A DNA stretch of 14,189 bases, taken from a bacterium. GTDB taxonomy: Bacteria; Bacillota; Bacilli; Lactobacillales; Streptococcaceae. The stretch spans positions 1-14,189 of the forward strand of contig CAJNDL010000043.1 of assembly GCA_905221505.1 (NCBI GenBank). The letters are read 5' to 3'. The position numbers and the translations under genes are program-made. Below the pieces are notes generated by a model. It had not been told where the DNA came from, made no database searches, and worked only from the letters and a program-made list of their open reading frames with translations. Positions 6,623 to 14,055 of the stretch are shown one piece after another (the stretch's first letter is position 1; the number at the start of each line of letters is the position of its first letter).

Positions 6623-7497
6623 TGATTTTCCTCCTGTAGCCAGTTGACAAGGGCACCGTAGAGATTGGCATCTGCATGATAAGTACAGGCTTGAATAACT
6701 GGAGCAATTGTATATTCTTCGTAAGTTTCTACAAAATCATCGACAGCTTTTTTGACCCCTTGGATGAAGTCTGGATTTTGACTGATAGAACCGCCTAGGC
6801 TAATGATATCTGGATCGATCAGATACTGAATATTGAGCAAGCCTTGAGCCAGATTGCGGTTCATGCGCTCAATAGCTTCTTGGCAAAGGGCATTTCCAGC
6901 TGCAGCCTCTTGGTAAATCTTGCGACCGTCCCAGTCAGTCTGACCAGATTTTTCAATCACGTAGCGTACCATATTCCCAGTTGACGCTAGTTGCGACCAG
7001 TTGTTGAGCTTTTCAGCAGGGGCAAGGGTTGTCATGTAGCCAAATTCTCCACCTAGGCCGTGGCGACCTCGGTGAAGTCTACCATTGATAATCATGGCTC
7101 CACCAATCCCTGTCCCAATCACGACACAGGCTGCATTTTCAAGTTCTGGGTGAGCCAACAATTCACTAAGTCCAACACAGTTGGCGTCATTTTCAAGATG
7201 GACAGGTAGCTGATAAGAGCTAAGTGCCTCATACCAAGAAAAGCCGTGGATATAAGGTACGGCACTGAAGCCATCAATCACACCTGTTTCTTGATTGACC
7301 GCGCCTGGAACACTCATGGCAATCCCGCTGTAATCCTGCTCTGACAAGCGCTGGTCTAACCAAGCTAGTAATTCCTCCAAACTTTCTGGCGTTGGAATGC
7401 TTGTCTTATCCAATATTTTCCCATCAGGAGTCAGACTAGCAAACTTAATCCCAGTCCCTCCGATATCAATCGTTGCAATGGTCATTGTTTTTACCAT
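6616..7497 (-). CDS. ROK-family sugar kinase-like protein
   Basis: A 293-residue ROK-fold protein, equivalent to pneumococcal SP_2142. An N-terminal phosphate-binding loop DIGGTGIK (residues 11-18) and the catalytic-Asp motif ENDANC (D104) are intact, as is the [10 protein letters not shown] stretch (127-136). There is no N-terminal helix-turn-helix, so it is more likely a kinase than a NagC/XylR-type repressor. The usual ROK zinc motif CxCGxxGCxE, expected after [13 protein letters not shown] (142-154), is absent. A plausible substrate is mannose, GlcNAc or a short glycan released by the adjacent hydrolases; this is inference. Starts at 7497 and 7485 ([10 protein letters not shown]) are both possible. 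Neither has a Shine-Dalgarno sequence at normal distance; the only good one, AAGGAGG at 7538-7544, is separated by a strong hairpin. The gene overlaps gh20C by 7 bases. Confidence 0.82.
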   Translation of the reverse strand: MVKTMTIATIDIGGTGIKFASLTPDGKILDKTSIPTPESLEELLAWLDQRLSEQDYSGIAMSVPGAVNQETGVIDGFSAVPYIHGFSWYEALSSYQLPVHLENDANCVGLSELLAHPELENAACVVIGTGIGGAMIINGRLHRGRHGLGGEFGYMTTLAPAEKLNNWSQLASTGNMVRYVIEKSGQTDWDGRKIYQEAAAGNALCQEAIERMNRNLAQGLLNIQYLIDPDIISLGGSISQNPDFIQGVKKAVDDFVETYEEYTIAPVIQACTYHADANLYGALVNWLQEENQW

Positions 7498-7544
7498 AAA
7501 AAGGGGCGAATCAGCAGTTCGTTCTTACTTTTTCGCCCCTCCTT
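7498..7544 (-). promoter_or_regulatory. Terminator-like hairpin between Shine-Dalgarno and start codon of the ROK gene
   Basis: On the minus strand, arms AGGGGCGAA (7532-7540) and TTCGCCCCT (7502-7510) form a perfect 9-bp stem with a 21-base loop. A short T-run follows and then, immediately, the ATG at 7497. The Shine-Dalgarno sequence AAGGAGG (7538-7544) sits at the upstream base of the stem, partly inside it. Folding would bring it within a few bases of the ATG. The same structure is shaped like an intrinsic terminator and could reduce read-through from gh38 into ROK-gh20C. Confidence 0.7.
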
Positions 7545-7568
7545 TCTCTTTATGTTTACTTTTTGAAA

Positions 7569-10214
7569 TTAAATTTCTTCTTTTTTGATGAATTCTGTAC
7601 GAATCTCTTGCGGTGCAATGAGGCCTCTATGAACTGGGTATGGTCGTTCAAGTAGGTCAAGGAAGAGATGTTGACTTTCCGGTACACGTACATTTTCATT
7701 ACACATATTGTAGTAACGAAGAACATAGCCTTCTTCATTTTCAGCTACCTTAAAGGCTGTCGGACAGATTTGCGGTACGCTGAGAACAGAATGACTCAAG
7801 AGACTACCAGTCGCAGCCACGCTTCCTTCTTGTCTAGCAATCTGAAGGCTGGTAAATGGTGTCTGCAAGGCTTTAGCGCGACGATAGGCTGAAAAGCGTT
7901 CTTGGGCTTGGTGGCATTCAATTGCAAATTCGACTTCAAACTCACGCAAACATTGTGCTTCTGGTGTTGGGAAGTAGCCCCAGTCACCCAACTCACCTGA
8001 TGCACGCAAAATAGTCACGGCAATGGTGTCGTCTCCAAGGATTTCGTATTCATTCAATCCCTTGTTAGATACAGTCACACCTTTTTCATCGTCATACAGA
8101 CTGACAAAGGCTTGTTGGTGTTGAGGATTTTCAGGATTTTCCCATGAAGCTGCTGGTTTGTTTGGTCGTGTCACCACTTCATAGATGCTTTCAGAATCAT
8201 TGCTTGGACGTGTGTTATGAGTCTTGACTAAGAGACGGATACGGTGGTCTTTAGCAGTGTTAGTAAAGCGAGTCTTAAAGCGGATTTGTGGATTATCAAC
8301 AAAGACAGTCAACTCAGTTTCAAGAGGAATGTTTGTCAATTCTTCTGACCGTCCAGCTTCACGCTTCATAAATTCGATGATGCCTTTTTGCTCTTCTTCT
8401 AGCTTTTCATCTGCACTGACAGGCACTGTCAATTCATGTTTGAGCAAAATCTTAGCATAGCGAGCTGTGTTGTCCAAGACCTCGTAGCCCTTAAGATCTG
8501 CATAGATGGGCTCTGTTCCTTTTGGTTGGAAATAGATATACTCGTTTCCGATATCCCCACGGTCCTCAAAGCGGATAAAGTCTTCGTAAGCTTCGTGAGT
8601 TGTTTTATCATAAACTGTGATGTTATCATCTACACTCACCGTTACAAATGGCGTATCAATTACTCCATTTTGGTAAATACCGTCACGGTGTTCTGGTTCT
8701 CCTTCCAGTAATTGGAAGGTTGTCCAAGAAAGCGGTGCTAGGTGAACTGGGATGGTCACGCGCACTTGACGGGCAATACGAGCTTGGCGGAACTTGTCTT
8801 TTGGTAAATCATACTCAAAATTAGCCCCAAGGTCTTCGATTTTAGCCTCTACAGGACGACCATCCAAGTCCTCCACACGGTAGCTTGGCAAGGTAATAGC
8901 AGCCATCTTCTTGTAACCTTCTGTTGGGTGCAATTCCTTGAAATCACAAGTCGCAACATCAATTACTGTGCTAACCGTATCAACCTTATCATGCAAGCCT
9001 GTGTTAATAACCGTAAAAAGATAATCACTTTGAGCCTTAGCTGTAGCGATTTTACCCTTCCACTCATTGAGCAAGTTGCTCTTAACAAAGTTTCCAACTT
9101 GGTTGACCTTGGCAAAACGGGTTTCCATCTCACGGTGAACTTCGTCCACACTACAACCACAGATGCTATCATGGGGTGCATTCTGCAAAAGTGTTTTCCA
9201 AGCATAAGTCAACTGGTCCTTGTGGTTATGACCCCCAGTGATAATAGTCAAGGGTTCTACCACTTGTTCTAGCAGATTGCTATTTTCTTGGAAGGCTTGT
9301 TTGAGGTAAATGCGAGATGAAGAAGTGTTGGCAAGTGTGTACCAACCATCTGTTTCCTGACTGGTCAACTCACCTGTAACCGTTGATAACTGCTCTGGTA
9401 GGGCACTTTCCACGGCTTGGACATATTCATCAAAAGAACTGTGCACAAAGGTCACATCTGGGAAGAGTTCATTTGCCACACGAATAGCTTCACTCAGATT
9501 TTTCTGTACAGGTTGGTGATCACAGCCGTTCATCATCAACCATTGGTTGGTCGAAGCATAGTCACGCACGTCTGACAATTTTTGTTTCCAGAAGGTCAAG
9601 GCCTCGTCTTTATCAACAGGGATTTCATTCCCATTACTGTACCAGTTGGCAAAGAGGATACCGAGAACACGACTTCCGTCCGCACCCTGCCAGTACATTT
9701 CTGAAAACTGAGAAGTAAACTGCTCATCTTCGAGAACTTGGTTGTCAAATCCAATCGGTTTCACACCACGACCAAAGGCTGCCACGTGAATGCCTGATTT
9801 TTGAAGGATTTGAGGTGCTTGCCCCATATTTCCAAAGGTATCTGGGAAGTAACCAACCTGAGTTGATTTGCCCCATTTTGCAGCTTCTTGCTGACCAATA
9901 AGAGTATTGCGGACATTGGCTTCACTTGAAATCAAGTAGTCATCCTGCAAGATATAAAAGGGACCAATTTTAAGTTTGCCTTGGTCGATGTAACGTTGGA
10001 CTTTGTCGCGATTTTCAGGGCGAATCTCCAAGTAGTCATCAAGGACAATGGTTTGACCATCCAAGTGGAAGCTCTTGAACTCAGGGTCATTTTCAAAGAG
10101 ATCAAAGAGATTGTCAAACAATTCCACCAACTGCATACGGTGGCTTTCAAAAGGTAAGTACCACTCACGATCCCAGTGACTATGTGAGATAATATGTACA
10201 ACAACATTTTCCAT
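7569..10214 (-). CDS. gh38: Alpha-mannosidase, glycoside hydrolase family 38
   Basis: An 881-residue retaining, zinc-dependent family 38 alpha-mannosidase, equivalent to pneumococcal SP_2143. Characterised streptococcal relatives favour alpha-1,3-linked mannose. The N-terminal catalytic domain shows HSHWDREWY (zinc ligands H13 and D15). YFPDTFGNM carries the nucleophile and zinc ligand D125. NAPHDSICGCSVDEVHRE holds the remaining zinc histidine near H348. A central helical domain (about 330-420) and C-terminal beta-sandwich domains follow. There is no signal peptide, so it is cytoplasmic. The start at 10214 is chosen over the ATG at 10229 because GAGG lies about 9 bases upstream and the protein then begins MENVVVHIISHSHWD, the normal distance to the first motif. 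It is separated from gh125 by about 210 bases and from the ROK gene by 71 bases. Confidence 0.92.
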   Translation of the reverse strand: MENVVVHIISHSHWDREWYLPFESHRMQLVELFDNLFDLFENDPEFKSFHLDGQTIVLDDYLEIRPENRDKVQRYIDQGKLKIGPFYILQDDYLISSEANVRNTLIGQQEAAKWGKSTQVGYFPDTFGNMGQAPQILQKSGIHVAAFGRGVKPIGFDNQVLEDEQFTSQFSEMYWQGADGSRVLGILFANWYSNGNEIPVDKDEALTFWKQKLSDVRDYASTNQWLMMNGCDHQPVQKNLSEAIRVANELFPDVTFVHSSFDEYVQAVESALPEQLSTVTGELTSQETDGWYTLANTSSSRIYLKQAFQENSNLLEQVVEPLTIITGGHNHKDQLTYAWKTLLQNAPHDSICGCSVDEVHREMETRFAKVNQVGNFVKSNLLNEWKGKIATAKAQSDYLFTVINTGLHDKVDTVSTVIDVATCDFKELHPTEGYKKMAAITLPSYRVEDLDGRPVEAKIEDLGANFEYDLPKDKFRQARIARQVRVTIPVHLAPLSWTTFQLLEGEPEHRDGIYQNGVIDTPFVTVSVDDNITVYDKTTHEAYEDFIRFEDRGDIGNEYIYFQPKGTEPIYADLKGYEVLDNTARYAKILLKHELTVPVSADEKLEEEQKGIIEFMKREAGRSEELTNIPLETELTVFVDNPQIRFKTRFTNTAKDHRIRLLVKTHNTRPSNDSESIYEVVTRPNKPAASWENPENPQHQQAFVSLYDDEKGVTVSNKGLNEYEILGDDTIAVTILRASGELGDWGYFPTPEAQCLREFEVEFAIECHQAQERFSAYRRAKALQTPFTSLQIARQEGSVAATGSLLSHSVLSVPQICPTAFKVAENEEGYVLRYYNMCNENVRVPESQHLFLDLLERPYPVHRGLIAPQEIRTEFIKKEEI

Positions 10215-10302
10215 GAAGTAAAACCTCATTCTAAATTTAAATTTTTATTGTTAACATTTTTGGATGTAAGATTTGCTCAATCAAATTCAACAAATCACCA
10301 AC

Positions 10303-10331
10303 AGTTTAACTCTAAATATTTCATTTATCAA
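10303..10331 (-). promoter_or_regulatory. Possible internal promoter for gh38
   Basis: -35 TTGATA (10326-10331) and -10 TAAACT (10303-10308) with a 17-base spacer on the minus strand, about 90 bases before gh38. The -10 is weak. The 210-base gap between gh125 and gh38 is long for one operon and is A/T-rich, so a separate promoter is reasonable but not proven. Confidence 0.3.
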
Positions 10332-10384
10332 GAATTTAACTACGATTTGAGATGAAATTTGAAAGAAGTAAATATTCAGTTACT

Positions 10385-10416
10385 TTGTCTTAGTAAACTG
10401 ACTAAAAACAAGTAAA
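10385..10416 (-). other. Imperfect hairpin after gh125
   Basis: A roughly 12-bp imperfect stem (core TTAGT/ACTAA, outer ACTT/AAGT, with one bulge) lies just past the gh125 stop. It has no following T-run, so it is a poor terminator. It may protect or process the gh125 mRNA. Apart from this hairpin and the possible promoter, the gh125-gh38 gap holds nothing else recognisable. Confidence 0.25.
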
Positions 10417-10424
10417 ATCCTAGA

Positions 10425-11705
10425 TTAACGAATATCCAGGTAATCCAAGACTAACTCGCAGAACATCATGTTGGCCCAAGAGAACCATTCACGAGAGTAG
10501 AGAGTTGGGTCGTCCACATGGAAGCTTTCATGCATGACACCTGTGCCCCCATCGCAAGCAACCAGCTGATCCAGCAAAAATTTCTTCTCTGCCTTATCTC
10601 TTGTTGTCAATCCTTGGATAGAAAGGGCAATTGGCCAAATATAACGATAAAAGGTATGGGAACTTCCGAGACCACTAGCATATTCTCCTTGATAGAAATA
10701 TGGATTTTCTGGACTAAGGATGGTACGACGAGTTGCTTGATAGACTTCATCGTTGACATCGCAATACCCCAGATAAGGAGCAGCCAGTAGACTTGGTACA
10801 TTTGGATCATCCATGATGCTGGCATTTCCCAAACCATCTACTTCAAAGGCGTAAATCTTTTCATCCTTGCTGTTAGTGGTGTAGGCGTAGTTTTCGATGC
10901 CTTCTTGAATCTCAGACTGGAGACGCTTAGCATCAGCAATAATACTCTCGCTATCAGCTAGGTCTAGTTCTGCAAAGATTTCTTGCACGTAACCCAAGAC
11001 TACTACAGCAAACATATTTGACGGAATCAAGTAGCTATACTGGCAGCAGTCATCACTCGGGCGAAAGGCGGACCAAGTCATACCTGTCACTGCAAAATCA
11101 GGTCCAAAGCCATCATTTACCAAGGTGTCTTCCTTGCGGTCCGTATCTCGAACAAAACGATAAGGGGAGTTCTTGTGGTCTTGTTCTACCGTCCACAGAT
11201 GAAGAATTTCCTTGGTCGCTGCTACAAAAGTCTCATCAAACTGACTAGTCTCACCAGTCTCTTTCCAGAGGAGATAAGCCAACTGCAAAGGATAGCAAAG
11301 CGAGTCCACCTCATACTTGCGTTCCCAAATCCAACCATTAAGGTCGGTATGGTCGGTCTCGTGGTGCCCCTTCCAGTTTTCCTCAATGTTAAATGAGTTA
11401 GCATAAGGATCCTTGAGAATCAAGGTCATCTGACGTTTGACTAAACCTGCAATGGTCTGACGCAGGAGGGCATCTCTTTTAGCCACATGCAGGTAGGGTC
11501 TGAGTTGGGCTGTCGAATCCCGAAGCCACATAGCAGGAATATCTCCTGTGAGCACAAAGATTGAACCATCTTCTAGGATTTCAACCGTATTGTCCAAGGT
11601 GTCTGTATAGCAACGCTCGAAGACATCCACCCACTCCGGATGGTCCTTAGCCCGCTCTGCTACTTCGTCTAGCCATTCTCTAACAATTTCTTTCGAATAA
11701 ATCAT
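10425..11705 (-). CDS. gh125: Exo-alpha-1,6-mannosidase, glycoside hydrolase family 125
   Basis: A 426-residue metal-independent, inverting family 125 enzyme, equivalent to pneumococcal SP_2144, the founding member of the family. It removes alpha-1,6-linked mannose from N-glycan cores. The sequence is a single (alpha/alpha)6-barrel domain without a signal peptide. Recognisable conserved stretches are GDIPAMWLRDSTAQLRPY (54-71), RKYEVDSLCYPLQLAY (129-144) and MTWSAFRPSDD (209-219), the last including the probable general acid D218. GTGVMHESFHVDDP (388-400) includes the probable general base E393. The start at 11705 has GAGGAAA about 10 bases upstream; the ATG at 11729 has no Shine-Dalgarno sequence. 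It is the first gene of the leftward glycosidase cluster and is transcribed divergently from gh92. Confidence 0.93.
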   Translation of the reverse strand: MIYSKEIVREWLDEVAERAKDHPEWVDVFERCYTDTLDNTVEILEDGSIFVLTGDIPAMWLRDSTAQLRPYLHVAKRDALLRQTIAGLVKRQMTLILKDPYANSFNIEENWKGHHETDHTDLNGWIWERKYEVDSLCYPLQLAYLLWKETGETSQFDETFVAATKEILHLWTVEQDHKNSPYRFVRDTDRKEDTLVNDGFGPDFAVTGMTWSAFRPSDDCCQYSYLIPSNMFAVVVLGYVQEIFAELDLADSESIIADAKRLQSEIQEGIENYAYTTNSKDEKIYAFEVDGLGNASIMDDPNVPSLLAAPYLGYCDVNDEVYQATRRTILSPENPYFYQGEYASGLGSSHTFYRYIWPIALSIQGLTTRDKAEKKFLLDQLVACDGGTGVMHESFHVDDPTLYSREWFSWANMMFCELVLDYLDIR

Positions 11706-11740
11706 CGTGCAATTTCCTCTTTCAAACAAGTTTCATTTTC

Positions 11741-11746
11741 AGTATA
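11741..11746 (-). promoter_or_regulatory. -10 box of the gh125 promoter
   Basis: TATACT on the minus strand, 36 bases upstream of the gh125 start. The predicted transcript begins near 11734. No convincing -35 lies 16-18 bases upstream. No cre site is seen here, unlike the ngt promoter. Confidence 0.45.
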
Positions 11747-11774
11747 TAGCTTTTGGAACAGAAAATACATACAC

Positions 11775-11789
11775 AAATGATAGTCATTT
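11775..11789. promoter_or_regulatory. Inverted repeat in the gh125/gh92 divergent region
   Basis: AAATGA-TAG-TCATTT is a 15-bp inverted repeat with 6-bp arms. It sits between the two divergent promoters, upstream of the gh125 -10 box, a suitable place for a regulator controlling both directions. No known consensus is assigned. Confidence 0.3.
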
Positions 11790-11840
11790 TTCTACAAACT
11801 AGTTATCTTCGAAACTCCTTTTCTAAAGGCTCTCTTTTTC

Positions 11841-11849
11841 TGATATAAT
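11841..11849 (+). promoter_or_regulatory. Extended -10 promoter of gh92
   Basis: TGATATAAT: a TGn motif plus a perfect -10 hexamer at 11844-11849, 27 bases before the gh92 start. The -35 region (TTCTAA at 11821-11826) is poor, as is common with extended -10 promoters. Expected transcription start is near 11856. Confidence 0.75.
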
Positions 11850-11875
11850 GTAGAAAAACAGCTAAAGGAAAGACT

Positions 11876-13966
11876 ATGAAACCACTACTTGAAACCATCG
11901 ATACCCGCTTTGGAACTGCCAGTAAGCATGCCTTTTCTCGTGGAAATACCCTGCCTTATACAGGCCTTCCTTTTGGGATGAATTACTTTGTGCCCCAGAC
12001 CATTGATCAGGAAGGAGCTTGGTTTTTCGATCCGCATTTGCCCATCTTTCAGGGGATTCGATTAACCCACCAGCCTAGTCCTTGGATCGGAGACTATTCT
12101 TGGCTTCTTCTGACACCTGTCACAGACCAACTAGGTGGAGACAGCCTCTTCCACCGCCAATCTTCCTATGATATGGATAAATCCTCCTTTCAGCCTCATT
12201 ATCTGAAAATTTTCTCCCTTCGTTATCAGATTGAAAGCCAGCTCACACCGACTTGCTACGGCGCTTCTATTCGCTTAGAGCAAAATCAGGGTAAAGCCCT
12301 CTCCCTCTATCTTCACGCAGCAGATGAACTGACCGTAGAGCAAGTAGATAAGCGAACTCTAGCCCTACGACAAGAAGGAAAAACTGAAACCAACAAAAAT
12401 CCACTAACGATGTTCACAGCCCTGCAAATGAATACGGATATTCTTGCTGTCAGCCAAGAAGGTGGAGACTGGCGAATTGACTTAGCAAGCAGCCATGCTG
12501 AGATTCAACTAGGCACTTCTTTCATCTCTCCTTCTCAAGCTCTAGTCAATCTACCTCAAGAAGATTTTGATAGCTGTAAAGCAAGTGCCCAAGCGAACTG
12601 GGAAAAACTCCTCCATCGTTTTGACGTTATCGAGACAGGAGAGGCTGACCGAACCTTCTTTGACCACTGCCTTTACAGACTATTCCTATTTCCTCAAACT
12701 TTTTATGAGGTTAATGAATCAGGGCAAGCCATCCACATGGATCTGGCTACTGGTACTGTCAAGCCCGGTGTCCTCTTTAGCAACAATGGTTTCTGGGATA
12801 CCTTCCGCACCACCTTCCCCCTCTTTGCCCTTATCATACCAGAGCATTATCGTCTCTTTTTAGAAGGTTTCCTCAATAGCTACCGCGATACCGGGTTTCT
12901 TCCAAAATGGCTGGCTCCAGATGAACGTGGCATGATGCCGGGTACTCTTTTAGATGGTATTATCGCAGATAGCGCCTGCAAGGACATGGCTCCTGACCTA
13001 GAAGTAGAACTCCTCCAAGCCATGCTTGAAACAGCCAGCAAGTCCGACCCTCTCGGCATCAATGGTCGTCACGGACTAGCCCAATACCAAGAGCTTGGCT
13101 ACCTCTCTACCGACCACCACGAAAGCGTCAGCCATACCCTAGACTATGCCTATAGCGACTTTTGTATCGCCAGCTGTGCCAAAAAACTTGGTCAGGATAA
13201 CATCGCAGAAACTTATAAAACCGCTTCACAAAATTACCGCCATCTATTTGATACTGAAACAGGCTATATGCGTGCGCGTGATAACCAAGGAAACTTCCGT
13301 CCTAACTTCTCTCCTTATAGTTGGGGACGTGATTATGCCGAATGTTCTGCCATTCAAGCGACTTTAGGTGTCCTCCACGACATCCCAGACTTAATCCAGC
13401 TTATGGGTGGAAGAGAAGTCTTCAGCCACTATCTTTTGAAAGCCTGTCAAGATGCTCCCCTCTTTGAGACGACAGGCTATGGTTACGAGATTCACGAAAT
13501 GAGCGAGATGGCTACCGCTCCTTTTGGACAAATCGCCATTTCCAACCAGCCTAGCTTCCACATTCCTTATCTCTTCCGTTACAGCAACTACCCTGACTAC
13601 ACTGCCCTTCTTATCAAGACCTTACGTCAGAAAGCCTTTCACCCAAGTTGGCAAGCCTATCCTGGAGATGAAGACAATGGCAGTCTCTCTGCTTGGTACA
13701 TCTGGTCAGCTCTCGGATTTTATCCTACCTGTCCAGGAAAACCAAGCTATGATCTCGGAATCCCTCTCTTTGACCACCTCCGTATCTACCTGGCTAAGGA
13801 AAATAAATGGCTAGATATTTATACTAAGCAAAACCACAGCCACTTCAACTTTATCAAAGAATGCCGACTGGATAAGACCCCAGTATCTAGCATTCAACAC
13901 CAAGATCTCTTGAAAGCTGAGCAACTAACCTTTACACTCAGCTGGTTGCCAAGTCACATAAACTAG
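11876..13966 (+). CDS. gh92: Alpha-1,2-mannosidase, glycoside hydrolase family 92
   Basis: A 696-residue calcium-dependent, inverting family 92 alpha-mannosidase, equivalent to pneumococcal SP_2145. An N-terminal beta-sandwich domain (about 1-235) precedes an (alpha/alpha)6-barrel domain. Key motifs: FSNNGFWDTFRT (301-312); DYAECSAIQ with the likely general acid E489; the His-Glu pair H540-E541, which in characterised members marks alpha-1,2 specificity; ISNQPSFHIPYLFRY (555-569); and PGDEDNGSLSAWYIWSALGFYP with the likely base aspartates D598 and D600. There is no signal peptide, unlike Bacteroides homologues, so it acts in the cytoplasm and probably trims imported high-mannose glycans. AAAGGA lies 5 bases before the ATG. 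It is a single-gene transcript with its own extended -10 promoter, divergent from gh125, and ends at a terminator. Confidence 0.92.
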   Translation: MKPLLETIDTRFGTASKHAFSRGNTLPYTGLPFGMNYFVPQTIDQEGAWFFDPHLPIFQGIRLTHQPSPWIGDYSWLLLTPVTDQLGGDSLFHRQSSYDMDKSSFQPHYLKIFSLRYQIESQLTPTCYGASIRLEQNQGKALSLYLHAADELTVEQVDKRTLALRQEGKTETNKNPLTMFTALQMNTDILAVSQEGGDWRIDLASSHAEIQLGTSFISPSQALVNLPQEDFDSCKASAQANWEKLLHRFDVIETGEADRTFFDHCLYRLFLFPQTFYEVNESGQAIHMDLATGTVKPGVLFSNNGFWDTFRTTFPLFALIIPEHYRLFLEGFLNSYRDTGFLPKWLAPDERGMMPGTLLDGIIADSACKDMAPDLEVELLQAMLETASKSDPLGINGRHGLAQYQELGYLSTDHHESVSHTLDYAYSDFCIASCAKKLGQDNIAETYKTASQNYRHLFDTETGYMRARDNQGNFRPNFSPYSWGRDYAECSAIQATLGVLHDIPDLIQLMGGREVFSHYLLKACQDAPLFETTGYGYEIHEMSEMATAPFGQIAISNQPSFHIPYLFRYSNYPDYTALLIKTLRQKAFHPSWQAYPGDEDNGSLSAWYIWSALGFYPTCPGKPSYDLGIPLFDHLRIYLAKENKWLDIYTKQNHSHFNFIKECRLDKTPVSSIQHQDLLKAEQLTFTLSWLPSHIN

Positions 13967-14002
13967 TAAACAAAAGAACCTTTGCACGATACAAGCCTAC
14001 TG

Positions 14003-14030
14003 AAAAAGTCATCAAATTGATGGCTTTTTT
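14003..14030 (+). terminator. Rho-independent terminator after gh92
   Basis: An 8-bp stem AGTCATCA/TGATGGCT (one G-U pair) with an AAT loop, followed by six T. It lies about 40 bases after gh92 and just before the transposase promoter. It could belong to the left end of the IS, shielding the transposase from read-through, while also ending the gh92 transcript. Confidence 0.75.
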
Positions 14031-14032
14031 GT

Positions 14033-14038
14033 TATACT
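14033..14038 (+). promoter_or_regulatory. -10 box of the IS1182-type transposase
   Basis: TATACT 17 bases before the transposase ATG. No good -35 is seen; the region upstream is the terminator stem. Confidence 0.35.
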
Positions 14039-14055
14039 AGAGATGAGGTGAAATA

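Noticed and set aside
6616..7497. ROK protein as a NagC/XylR-type transcriptional repressor
   Set aside because: The protein starts almost directly with the ATP-binding loop; there is no room for an N-terminal helix-turn-helix domain.
8928..9272. Plus-strand open frame of 114 codons inside gh38
   Set aside because: Fully antisense to a well-supported enzyme gene, with no promoter or Shine-Dalgarno sequence seen.
10232..10254. AAATTTAAATTT and TGTTAACA palindromes just upstream of gh38
   Set aside because: Short palindromes are expected in such A/T-rich DNA; no spacing or promoter relationship makes them stand out.
10339..10352. Possible cre site between gh125 and gh38 (TCAAATCGTAGTTA on the minus strand)
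   Set aside because: Three mismatches at fixed consensus positions (no G at 2, no T at 10, no C at 13), so unlike the perfect site at 4586-4599.
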